Of a stretch of 64,000 bases of DNA, positions 53,230-64,000 are shown piece after piece (position 1 is the first letter of the stretch; every line of letters starts with the position of its first letter). Made by a program: the position numbers and the translations under genes. The stretch is taken from positions 55,212 through 119,211 of the forward strand of contig JNDT01002352.1 of assembly GCA_000697055.1 (NCBI GenBank), written 5' to 3'. The notes below the pieces were generated by a model. That model was not told where the DNA came from. It did no database searches and was given only the letters and a program-made list of their open reading frames with translations. This stretch comes from Saksenaea vasiformis B4078 (taxonomy: Eukaryota > Mucoromycota > Mucoromycetes > Mucorales > Saksenaeaceae).

Positions 53230-56200
53230 TTATGCGTCTTCTTTCAGTTTATCCAGTGAGAACTTCTGATCGATTTTGGTAATCCAGTCTATCATTTCTG
53301 ATCTTGAGCTGGCTTGTAGTGTGTATGCATTGTTATTTGTATAGAGTGCAAACACATTGGTTCGCTATCAACACGTCCATTAGTTATCTCGTTCATTGTT
53401 ATACAACACTTACATTAATCATTTGCTCTAACGCTCGGTTGTAATCTATACGAACAGATGTTACATTGATCACACCTTGTTCGTCTGTTTCTGAATGATC
53501 TGTGTAAACGTAAATGTAGGGCCTGTTGTACATGTAGATTAATTAGCATTCATTATGCATCATCACAGGACGCTTGTCTTTTTTTTACCTTCGGATGACA
53601 AACCACCGCTTCACCCATTTGTCATTCAGAGCATTTTCTTGATACGTTAGGTATCCTTTTCTGGCCACATTATGTCTATAGAATAATAAAGTTTAAAAAC
53701 AAACATGCAACGTAACATTCCCCATACGTTTGAGTAACTAATTTGACTTCTGCTAGCAATTTGGAGGCACTCCATAGTTCTTGTCGTACTTCCAAATCTT
53801 GCATGCCTGGAATCGGTGGATCCTGACTAATGACAATCTATATTCACAATAGCAAGTGCAGAGAAAAAAAAACGTATGATGTGGCCAAGTGAGTAAAGGA
53901 GCTAGCTGGGTTGCCATATTTTCAAACTCAGATTCCTGCTTACATCTTTATCCGAACCTAGATGACGGGTCCATAGATCTAGCACCTTCCGTATCAAGTC
54001 GGCTTGTGCTGGTGTGGGTACATCTAATTCGTCCCCATTAAGGTATTTCTGGGGTTCCGATTTGTGTTCAGTCTTTGACATGGAGCCATTACTTGTTTGG
54101 GACCGTGCGGCACACAAAGTGAGCACCTGCGACGTGAACGTTACGTCCTCTTTTCGCTGGATACGATCGCGAATATGTTTGTAGTCATTCACCAGAGAAA
54201 CCCCACGGGGTCTCCAGGACCCAAGGAGTTCCTCACCGCGCACATATTTGGCTGCGGTGTTGAGACGCCACAGTTGACTCACACGACGCGTCATCGGCGG
54301 TCGCAGGTTGACTAGGAAGACCGCACTACATTTGGGCATGTATTTGATATTCTGGAACACCCGTCGGAATCGTGATGTGCCAGATGCATCGCGTCCTTGT
54401 ATCTGTACAGCAATATCCATGCTAAATTGAATAGGCTTTGAGCATTTCTCAGCCTCCACTTCCCACTTGAGATTCAGGAGAATTTGGTTGTTTGACGCCG
54501 TCAGTCGATTCAAAAACAAGCACTCGTGCTGTGAACTGTCCCACGCACCTTGCGCTTGCAGTTGACTTGTCCCATCGTTTCGATAGTCTACTTTCTGCTG
54601 TGCCAACAGACGAATCGGAATGTCTTCATGGGCAGGTGCATCGATGATGCGGTGCTTGGCGTCCAAAAGACGGACACGACCGATCGACGCCTTGGAAATA
54701 CGGTTCCATACGAATTGTCGTCCCGATGTATGTGACAAAGTAATGCAGATACGTCGCTGAAGGCCCTGTCGCAGTGTAAACACGCCGGGCTCTGACGCGT
54801 TGCGCGAGACCACTTTGACCGGATGATATTCTCCGTTGGGCGTTAACTCGCACACTTGGATCCAAGCGACGACATCGTGGCGCTCAGCCGCAAGTAATTC
54901 CTCCTCTGGGCGTCGCTCCAACGACCCTGTGGCACTTGTACCAGAATGAATCGATCCTTGATCTCCTCCGCGCGTGCTGACGTGTTGGCTCGCTGCAAGC
55001 AGATCGGCAAGTCTAGGTTTCTCTCGTTGATCATCCCAACGTTCGTACTGAGAGAGCACGCGTGGCTGTGCAACGCCGTACACCTCAAACGATATCATTT
55101 CGTGCATCAATACATTGTACATCATTGGTGTCACCGCCACAGATAACGGCTGGCTATAGTCCAACTGAATAGGGGAATTGTCAAAGCCACTCTTGCATTC
55201 CGTCGCGAACAACTTCTCAGCAGTCGAATGCGCACCGATGCCACCAAAGGAAGATAGTCGGAATTGCACATGGACTTGGGTATATTCGGATTCGCTGAGA
55301 CCGGTAATCTCCAAAAGTCGCACTTCAAACAAGAGCTGCTGGCCCACCTTGAGGGTATCACCATCAAAGCTTCGGGACTCATTGCCGTAGGTTGTATCTT
55401 GTTCAACCATCTTGGTAAGTGCCACTGAACGCGCAATAGGTGACAACAAGATGCGCAGCTTGCCTCTCACCTGCCCCGTCGACCGGCAGATGATCTCAAC
55501 GCAGCTCTCATAGGGTTGCTGCACGGCAAGGTTCCTGGCAGAAATGGCTGCGCTACCAATAAAGGTATATTTTGGGCATGGGCTTTCGTAGAAGGGATCC
55601 TCCCAGTTAAAATGTTTCCGGTACTGTGGTCGGTCAATGAAGTTGTACAAGTTACGCATCTTGTGTAACCGCATTTTCAGCTTTTCGAGGGACCAAAAGT
55701 ACATCACTTGGTGCTTTCGATCGACAACGCGGACACCGATACATGGTTTCACTGATGAAATCAGGGTTGTGTCTTCGTCTGTGTTGAACTGGTGCAAGGC
55801 AGCCGTCGTTTCCCAGTGCGACATGGGATTTGAAAATTGACCATCCTCAATGATGGTAAACTGGTAAAGGGCCTCTTTACAGAGCTCTTTGGATATAATG
55901 TTGGCTTCTTTGAGCATGACGGCATTGGTCAGTACAACTTCTGCCATCGAGACGTAGCGTAAGCCTTTCCATCGCTTGAATACTTTCTGAAGTAGCTGAA
56001 GCTGGGCATCCGAATGGATTACCATGTTCTTTGGGTATTGCATCGACATCCGAGTTAGTTTCTCTTCATACATTTGCCTTTGACTATCCAGTTCTTTCTG
56101 TTTCTTCTCTATTTCCACTTTGTATTTTTCCTCCAGCTCAGAGTGAACAAATGTGGTTTCGGTACAGACGCTCTCGAGGCCATCATCGACCATGGTAGCA

Positions 56201-58706
56201 GCCATTGAATTGCGAACCGAATCTTTGGAAGAATCATCGTCGTCATTTTCTGCCCGGCTCTCCGATCGTGTTCGGCGTGAATTGCGGGCTCTAGCGATTC
56301 CATCGTATAGTTTTTCCAGCTCTTCATCATTCATGCCTTCAAAGTTGGTCTCGGTCGAATAGTAATTCTTCACGGCTTCTAACCGTGCATAGTTCCAATC
56401 CATGACTTCAGATCCAACCACGCTAACGCTCTCGATAGGGGATTCAGGTCGTTCGCCCTCATCGACAGAAGGAGATGCGTTTCCTTTTGATCGTTCGACT
56501 GCTACCTTTTGAAGATCACGTTCGCGACGCACTTCTTCAGGATGATTGAATCGAAAAATATGGTAATCGCCAAGAATAATGCGAAAGCCGCTACGAAGAC
56601 GACGTGGTTCTGAGATACGCATACCATTGACCATGGTGAGTGAGTTACTGTGTGGGTGCAAGGTCACTGTGCCGTCTGCATTGTCGAACCAACAATGGTC
56701 ATCCTGAATATTTGATCCGCTAAGACGAATATCTGCTGGAACTTCACTTTCATGTCGTCCGACACGTGTGACACCTGGCTTAATCTGATACATAAGACAT
56801 TCTGACATAAGAGGATCTTCGTTCAAATTGACCAAGTGAGGCATTTTTTTGGGTGTATAGACGCCGACATTGTTCTTGTGTACGGCAATACCGAGTTCTT
56901 CCAACGCTTGTTCTCGTTCTTTTTGGATTTCTTCAGTTCTCTTTAATTTCTCTTCCCATGTTTCGTTCAAGTTGGCAAGCAATTTTTCGGAACTCTGCAG
57001 CTGCTCAATCACCTCTTGTTTTGTCATCTTCTTTTTCTTTCCAGTGCTATCGACGACCTCAAGTTCTTGATGCAGGTTATTCATTGAACGTGTTGCAACT
57101 GGTGATACTGCACCGCTTCCGCTTCCTGAAGATTTATATGCACTGTTGGCAGCGATCTGTTCGACAACGTCAGGGGCGTATACACTCAATCGCTCGCGCA
57201 GCATATCCAATTCCTCTTTAAGTTCACGAATTGTTTTGGCGTTTGGATCTTCATTAACAACAGCTTTGTTCTTAATCTTTTTCGCTTGATCGGCATAACG
57301 AAGTGTACTGAGAGTTTCGTCGTAGTCTGCAGGTGAAATAGCGGCAATCATGGCTGTTTTCGAATTACCACCAAGTGAATCTTTCAATAACCATGTTAAA
57401 ACCTAATTAATACAAAAGTGGTTAGCGCATAGATACAAACAGGTTATGTTTTTTTTTTTTACCGAGTCACGATAGGGAATGAACACTTCTTTTGATTTTT
57501 TGCCCTTTTTGCCTTCTGCCATGGATTGATCGGCTAAACCAGCAATGACTTTTCCAAGTGTTGTCAAAGATCGATTGATATTGGCACCTTCTTTCAGACG
57601 AGCTCCTGTTGCACCTGTACTATTGGCACGTTCACTACCAGCTAAATCGACCAAACTAAAGAGTACAATTTGTCAGTTGTTCTTTTCTTTTTTTTTCTCT
57701 ATCCATTGGAGATTTACCTTATTCTTGCTACTTTTTCAGTTTCCAGTTTTGTGAGTTCATCAAAACGTTTTTGTGTAAGGAATACGGTAAATACAGCGTG
57801 TGATCGTGAAGAGGTTTCATTCATGTTGGTTGCAGCTACTGTACGTGCCTAAATTGGAGAGAAGCTTAGGTAATTTGTATAAATAGCTTCTGTTTCCTAT
57901 GGATTTACCTTGTTTCCTTCATCCATAAGATGATTAATATCGTCAAATGAGGTGACGACGAGTCTGGAAAGATCTTCAACGTATGGGCCAGTACTGGGAT
58001 GTTCGCGAACCTTTAAATTGCCTTTATTTTTAGGATTCAATAGATCGCGCACTTTTTCGTTGTAAATTTCAATGTACGACACTTCAGCGCGGTAAGTGAC
58101 AGTTGTATCTTGGTTGGCAGCGATACGATTGAATAATTCACAGCATGTCCGAGGAATGATACCCTTGTCTTCACCATAACCCATCTAAATAAGTAAATAT
58201 AAATAAATAAAATGTCAACAATCCGATTACTGATGATCGTCGGGACTTTTTTACCATAGAATAAGATTTTCCTGCACCGGTCTGACCATCTAAAATAGTA
58301 AAAAAAGGTTCATCAAAAAAACATGTCATCTAATTTTGGTCTGGAACCTCACAAGCAAAGATGCAGCAATTGTAACCGTCAAAGGCATGGTTTAATAATT
58401 CTTCACCTAGATCGTCATACACCGTTTGTTGATCTGCATAGTTGGGATCGGAAGTATCGGCGGACCAGTAGGACTTATCAAAAGTAAAAGCCTTGATATC
58501 TTCCGACTCTTTGCCGGTTTTCATATCGTGCGGCCTATTGATGATGGTCTGATCACCTTCCATGCGAATCAAGCATGTTGCTCCACGTGCAAGTTCTACC
58601 GAAAAGGTATAAAGATATAGCCAAGAAATGAAATAACTGTCTATTATTTACCTCGACTATTGAGAGGTCTGCACCGAACAACAACCTTGATGTTGCCTCC
58701 GCTCAT
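53230..58706 (-). CDS. UNC104: kinesin-3 (UNC-104/KIF1A) with FHA and PH domains
   Basis: Eleven exons (minus): 58652..58706, 58353..58595, 58255..58289, 57909..58184, 57718..57848, 57463..57655, 53944..57402, 53728..53837, 53589..53675, 53414..53522 and 53230..53364, giving 1,610 residues. The motor (1-355) has [21 protein letters not shown]-loop [14 protein letters not shown], switch [12 protein letters not shown], switch [19 protein letters not shown] and the neck region. An FHA domain lies at about 510-600 ([28 protein letters not shown]). KIF1B/DUF3694-type segments follow ([20 protein letters not shown]), and a C-terminal PH domain at about 1,510-1,600 ([20 protein letters not shown]) binds cargo lipids. 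It moves endosomes and vesicles to microtubule plus ends along hyphae. The 35-nt exon carries the P-loop. The length is close to that of animal KIF1A. Confidence 0.97.
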
Positions 58707-59382
58707 GGGTCCGAGGTGGTGGTGAGGATGGAGAGATGGTAGTCGTTGATTTCAATGTTGATCGCGATGAATGTTCGTGTAAGTGATAATAAATAGGTAA
58801 GTTCGTTAATTTCTTTTCTTCTTGTTGTGTGCTGTCGCATAAAAAATAAAAAATAAAAAGGAAGCAAGTTGATAGTCAGGTACGCGGTTGTCGTCGTTAT
58901 TTTCCTACTATGGCGCAGCTTACCTTATTCTCTGCAAGCTGACCAAAGCAAGTTTTTGTTGTGATTCCTTAGCAATCTGACCAAAACACGACGTTCGCTT
59001 AGGTCAGGAAAAGTTTCAGATGAACGGGCGAAAAGACGTTCGAAAGAATCAGGAAATGAAACCAAGAGATTAGCAAAGATCGTCGGTTGGTAAATAGGTA
59101 TTTATAGTCTCCCCTCAAAGGTACAAAAAGAAAAAAAGGGGAAAGACAGGTGAGAAGAGAAAAGAAGCAGAGAAGCGCAAAAAAAATAAGGTATACGCTA
59201 GCACACAACGGAACTGAGTTGCAAAAGGAACCCATTTTCATTTTGTTGCACAAAAGTGCCTCTCACTAACTAACACACAACCCACCGAACCCCCTTTTTT
59301 TCCAACCTCCCTTTTTGCTTTCATTTTATCATACTCCTCCTTGAAACAAGTGAATATAGCAAAGCTTAATATTTATTTCTAT
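58707..59382. other. spacer upstream of kinesin gene
   Basis: About 680 bp. It holds the kinesin promoter and the 3' end of the GPAT gene. A minus frame at 58999-59253 is hydrophobic but coded by T-rich sequence, and it is not accepted as a gene. Confidence 0.55.
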
Positions 59383-61573
59383 TTAATGTTCTTCATTATC
59401 TGAATCATCTGAATGTCCACTAAAGTGAAATAATGCCCGATCACTCGGCATCTTTCCGTCAAGCAGACCTCTCCATGACTTTCTCTTACTTTCCATCGTG
59501 TCAAATCTGTGTGCATCAAAATCTTCAAGGGCCGCCGGTCCGTTTTCCATAACGAAGTTCGTTATATGCTCCGAGAGTTGCTCTCGCATCTTGCGGAGTT
59601 CCGCTGCACCGTCGGGATTGCTCATAGCCATCACAAGGGGTGTCAATGATCTAGAGAAAATGTATCAGAAAAAGAAACGTTTTACTCAACTTTTTTTTTC
59701 TCTCTCTCTCACCTGTAAATATCAAGGCCATTCTCCAGGAGTCGCACGCCTGCGTACTGCAGGAAAGGCTGCACAAGCCACGTGATAAAGGAAAGGACAA
59801 CGCTTTTCAACAAGCTTAGTTCAGGATAGTGAAGTCGAAGGTAACCAAAGAAAAGACAGGAATATAAACCATAAAGAGCTGGTGCAAAAATAAGAGTAAC
59901 CAGTACTTTCCATGTAGCAATAACATCTCTTGCTGCGATCTTGACACTTGAACCAGCGAGTGCCTCTGCATAAATAGGTTTTTTTTTTTCGCTAAGTTTG
60001 ATATTATATATATATATGTTTATCCTTACCTTTTTGTTTCTTTTTGCTGATGATCAAAGCAAGAATAACAATGGGATAGTTGAGTAATAACCTAATTTTT
60101 TTTTCGGAATGAGGTCCATGTTCCTGCAAGATCATGTGCATCTTCTTTTACTTACGCAGGTAATCCAAACAACGACAGGAACAGTAGCATCAGAAGACGT
60201 TCACCAAATATTTTGATAGCAGAAAATGGTTTCATCTCTGTCTTTTCCACCTGATGGTCTCGCAATCCGAAATACTTGAGTGTATTATTGTAAGCTTGAA
60301 CTTTACGTAGTAGTTCCACCAAGCGGGGATCATTCTCAAAATGTTTGTAGCCCAGCAAGAACCGGCGATTCAGTTCGACCACCTGATCCAATCTCAACTT
60401 ATGTTCCGCTGCTGGACGATACAGACGTCTGGCTGCAGCAATAGCCTAATTGTTGACTGTTAGATAATAATCACCTGCTAATAGAATCATACCATCAATG
60501 TGTCATAGTTGGGAGCGTTCACTGTCACACTTTTCAGGCCATCATAACCAGATGCCAGGACAGCAGCAATCGCCTCTCGTTTGGCAGCTCCTCCTTGCTT
60601 ATATTTCTCAACCAACTCACGGTCTATACTGATAGGGGATCCGTAGGACACAACCGCTCGTGAACGGAATCGATGAGGGTGGAAATAGTTCAAACCTTTT
60701 CATCCGACGTTAACCTCTCCGTCTGTCTTTTGAATGAAAATCTACTTACCCACGGGGACAATTTTAACGTTGATATTTTCGTGAGCAGCCATGGCACCGA
60801 GAGCCATAATAGCAAAACCAGCTGAAATCAAAACTGCATCAGACTTTCTGTGATCCAACCTTAAACCATTACCTTTCAGAGGAAGCATCTCCGTTCGATC
60901 ATGACTGCCTCCTTCAGGGAAGATTACAATACATTGTGATTCGGCCAAACGGTCGTGGACTTTCTCGTACAATACATGCTGATCAACGTGTGGAATAATC
61001 TTGTATTCCAAATCACCATTTGACAGCAGTTCCAATGCTTCTTCATCAAGAGGCGCCTTTAGCGTGATTTCTGTGTCGGAATTCACCTCCAGCACTTCGA
61101 GTTTAACTGTTTTGCTCAGCACCAGCAAATCGCGGACACCCGTTTCCTGGGTAAAGCGCGTTCCGATGCCGGTGATCTGATTAGCGCCTTTGGCACGCAA
61201 TGTACCAGTTCCTTTCGTAGCCAGATCTTGAGGACGGACAACGGGGACTATGAAAGATGTCAGCATTAAACTGCATGTATTCATCGCAGATACACAGGCT
61301 TTGTTTTTACTTACTGGCATTCAATAACCGGGCGGCTGTTCCTATGACCTTACGTTTGAATGACGATTGGGCCATCAAAGGAGCGAAAGGTCGAGGACTT
61401 GAGATCAGTACCATTCCCGGGTCCACGAATTGCGATGAATGAGGGCCGACGATAAATATACATGGATCATCCTTGGGTACGAGATGGACGCCTGTTTCGC
61501 GTACTTCCCGGAAAAAAACGTTGGCTACAACGCCAAAAAAGGCTTTGACGCCGTTATATGCATTCAATGACAT
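59383..61573 (-). CDS. SCT1: glycerol-3-phosphate O-acyltransferase (Sct1/Gpt2 type)
   Basis: Eight exons (minus): 61315..61573, 60873..61247, 60750..60821, 60493..60695, 60156..60445, 60030..60091, 59713..59965 and 59383..59650, giving 593 residues. Catalytic block I is GPHSSQFVDPGMVL (His...Asp) and block III FPEGGSHDRTEMLPLKAGFA; IPVVRPQDLATKG and VGLNYFHPHRFRSRAVVSYG are also conserved in Gat1/Gat2. Hydrophobic segments MLLFLSLFGLPALLLNYPIV and VTLIFAPALYGLYSCLFFGY place it in the ER membrane. It makes lysophosphatidic acid from glycerol-3-phosphate or DHAP, the first step of glycerolipid synthesis. The acidic tail HSDDSDNEEH contains possible casein-kinase sites, as in the yeast phospho-regulated enzymes. 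At 593 residues it is shorter than yeast Sct1 (about 760). Confidence 0.94.
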
Positions 61574-62417
61574 GAGTAGTTGATGAAAAAAAAAAAGAGA
61601 CAATCAGCAAAGTAGTATATTTATGAAATCAGTTTCGGTTTTTCACATGAAAATGAGATTGGTGTCACCACGCCTTTTACGCTGCGGAGCTCAACTTTTC
61701 CTTTCCTTATACCTCCGCATTCTTCATTAGAAAGCATGTTGCATTGACATAGATTTTATACAATGGATCTTAGGATTTCTCATTTTATTCTTACGCCACT
61801 GTGCTAGTACAGAAAACAAGACATACAGTAGGCATTGGTTATACCTAACAGGCAACAGAATGCAAAACAATTTGCAAAGATAAAGGCTAAAATGATTAAT
61901 AGAGGCACTTTTCAAACGTACATTATTCATTCAAAATAGTGTCAGCTCATTTTCCACGAGCGCACATTATATGGGCACCTCCACGTGTTTGGCTTGCGAT
62001 CTATGTATAACTGCTCAAGTCATGAAGTACAAGGTATGTTTACTTGGATTCTCTATATGCAACTTGATTTTTCTATTGTTATCAAAGCATATTATGTCGG
62101 AAAAAAAAGACTTGCTTCTTTATAGCATAAAGATGAGTAACACCTTTTAAACATTTTGTCATATGATCTTTATACTGCAATAAGCCGAAAAAGTGGCAGT
62201 AGCTTCTGCTAAACTTTTGCCTGACTTTTTCTTTAACGCGACGTCCAACATATGTCTGTCTACATCGAATTTTCTGTATCAATGAGGCAGAGCTATACAT
62301 CGGAAAGACGTTGCTGATTTATTACACACTAAAAAAGGGAATGAAAATTTTCTCGTTTTGGCTTTTTTTATCCACCTCCCTCACGTTAATCCACGACTGT
62401 GTTAGGTATGACCCACA

Positions 62418-62903
62418 ATCCCTTTTCCACCATTTGCAATGTCGGGCACACAAGCTCAATCGTTATACGAAGAAGAACAAGGAAACATTGTCAATGAGAA
62501 CGGCAAATTTGAGTCCATGGACTACTTCTACAATTGAGCCATTTGCTCTAAAGGCATCTAGTCCTCCTCTGAGGAGGAGGATTCTTATATGAGGAAAGTG
62601 GTTTACGTACTTATACTTCTTAGTTCTTTCCGCTCCTGCAAGACAAAGCTGAATCCTTCAAAGTGAAGGTTGAAGAACCTTTGAGTGTCAAAATGACCAA
62701 TGCAACAATCCGATCGTCTCAAAAAAAAAAAAAAAAGTTCCACTGCTGTTTATGCCGTAGTTCGCCACAACAGAGTCTATGGGTTAGAAAAGCTTACGTT
62801 TTATGATGGATCTGTATATTTTAGAATAACTGTAGATTCTTTAGTCATTACAATCCATTTTGCCGACAAACTGGCAAAGAAGTTGTCGATGCATCTTTCG
62901 TAA
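62418..62903 (+). pseudogene. decayed coding fragments, possibly a transposon ORF
   Basis: Protein-like stretches occur in changing frames: MSGTQAQSLYEEEQGNIVNE then NGKFESMDYFYN-stop; a Ser/Glu-rich SSEEEDSYMRK; VKVEEPLSVKMTNATIRSS; and an open frame at 62700-62903 with AVYAVVRHNRVYGLEKLTFY. The acidic N-terminal style followed by a basic part resembles N-termini of some mucoralean transposase genes, but I cannot confirm a family. Frames are joined by neither introns nor a continuous ORF. Confidence 0.3.
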
Positions 62904-63341
62904 GACTTAGAAGATCTCAGTATTGTTTACCGCAGCATTTGACAATGATTCTGATATTTTGAAGATGATCATGAAATTGGAGAATACAGTTGACAGTTAT
63001 AAACTTTTTTTGTTGAGCTACAAATAATCGACAAGTTTTCTTTCTTTTTTTTTTTTTTGCTTGCGCCATAATATAGACTTGATGCAGTAAAAATTCATAA
63101 ATAATAGATGAACAAAAATTAGAAACTAAAGATACATGCAAATAAATATAACTTTTCTTTAAATCAATAATTTACATATTGTCAGAAGTGAGATATGTCG
63201 AGGTTGGTAACAGACTGAAGGTACTGTGGGACTCGACTTTATTCTTATTGATAAGAACAACCCTTTTCAATATTATAATAAAAACTTTTATCACTGAGAT
63301 TAAACTAATAAATGTCATATTATTTCTTAGAAATGTTAAAT

Positions 63342-63476
63342 GGCGGATGTCCTGAAGGTTTGTAGATATGAGATCGTTTTCTGAATCAAAAGATGATGAA
63401 TAAATATGCAACGTTTGAGTGGCCGCTGATGTTCGAAGAAATATGATCGATTGAAATGATCGCCACTGTACAATAG
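63342..63476 (-). repeat. 135-bp core shared with the transposon at 38.5-39.2 kb
   Basis: The reverse complement aligns without gaps to 38844-38978 at about 81% identity. The 32-bp inverted repeats of the other copy were not found around this one, so it is a fragment or belongs to a related, larger element. Confidence 0.8.
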
Positions 63477-64000
63477 CATAAATACTTCTGTAAGATTTGG
63501 TTAATTGAGAGATGGATAACAACGGGAATACGTTGAGACTCTTAGATGATTGTTTATTATTGTTTTACAGGGAGCTTTTATAACAGTGGCGGTGTTCTTG
63601 AGAAATAAAAATTTTACAATGATAAACCAATGATCGATGTTAAAGAGGTTTCAGGTACAATCGGGTATTGGACCCTGATATGATTTGTACTTCAGCTTAA
63701 TCATTATTTATCCGGTTTCTCATCTGTGAGGTTTATCTGTAGATGTCGTGATATGATTTAGTCATTCTGTATGTAGAATACGACATTACCCCCCACCAGG
63801 TTGAAGCAACCGTTTGAATAATGTCAGGATCGATAAAAACCTTCAAAAAACCGTGTGGGAAAAATATAAGGAAAAGATCCTGAAGCAGCTGTGAAACGAT
63901 GATATGAATGATCAATTTGATGATCGAACTGCGTTTGCATCTTAAAGAAGTATTGGCAGTATGGAAGATGGATTGCGTTAGTCGCAATTAAGGTGAATAG

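Larger units (their letters stand above)
61574..64000. other. repeat-rich, gene-poor window end
   Basis: It contains fragments of coding-like sequence at 62418-62900, a 135-bp repeat core at 63342-63476 and an open minus frame at 63733-63987 without recognised motif. A perfect hairpin (TCCTCCTC-TGAG-GAGGAGGA) lies near 62560. No complete gene is supported. Confidence 0.5.

Noticed and set aside
58999..59253. Hydrophobic minus frame upstream of kinesin
   Set aside because: T-rich sequence artefact without conservation; it lies in the kinesin 5' spacer.

Overview
This window is nuclear DNA of a filamentous early-diverging fungus, most likely a Mucoromycota (Mucorales-type) mould. The signs are AT-rich spacers with long A/T homopolymers, compact genes with many short GT-AG introns (mostly 43-100 nt), one gene per transcript, and a fungal gene set (velvet regulator, Atf1-type bZIP, fungal Snx3, Sct1/Gpt2-type GPAT, Frd1/Osm1) next to families kept in early-diverging fungi and animals (RPEL, antiquitin, MAPKBP1/WDR62-like, STRAP, kinesin-3). 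No tRNA, rRNA, CRISPR array, prophage or origin was found. The species cannot be named from the sequence.

Layout. 0-5.8 kb: a small RPEL-repeat protein, ALDH7A1 (antiquitin), two short proline-rich proteins ending in CaaX boxes, and an AT-hook protein. 5.8-14.9 kb: two gene-poor stretches of about 4 kb either side of one Atf1-like bZIP gene. 14.9-24.4 kb, minus strand: SNX3, TRM1 and a large MAPKBP1/WDR62-like WD40 protein. 25.9-32.4 kb: a membrane protein of unknown function, a possible small plus-strand gene, a BAHD acyltransferase, a GT8 glycosyltransferase and STRAP. 34.4-39.2 kb: poorly coding, repeat-rich sequence with a dispersed repeat, a G/T-skewed island and a complete non-autonomous inverted-repeat transposon. 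39.6-49.5 kb, plus strand: a BAG-domain protein, a velvet factor, MPC2, UBC9 and a GT31 glycosyltransferase. 50.4-61.6 kb, minus strand: fumarate reductase fused to cytochrome b5, kinesin-3 (UNC-104/KIF1A) and a GPAT. 61.6-64 kb: repeats and decayed coding sequence.

Exon chains were built by hand by joining GT-AG junctions that keep frame and family similarity. For RPEL, ALDH7, bZIP, SNX3, TRM1, WD40, BAHD, GT8, STRAP, velvet, MPC2, UBC9, FRD, kinesin and GPAT, every exon length is phase-consistent from start to stop. Homopolymer counts may put single coordinates off by one.

Most genes are unrelated housekeeping genes and do not form a cluster. The candidate functional groupings are the two CaaX-tailed proline-rich paralogues, the adjacent same-strand BAHD and GT8 enzymes, and the CRE palindrome ahead of ALDH7 with a CRE-binding bZIP 9 kb away. 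No clear new multi-gene system was recognised. The most distinctive material is the CaaX pair and the repeat biology (inverted-repeat element, dispersed repeat, transition-dominated divergence).
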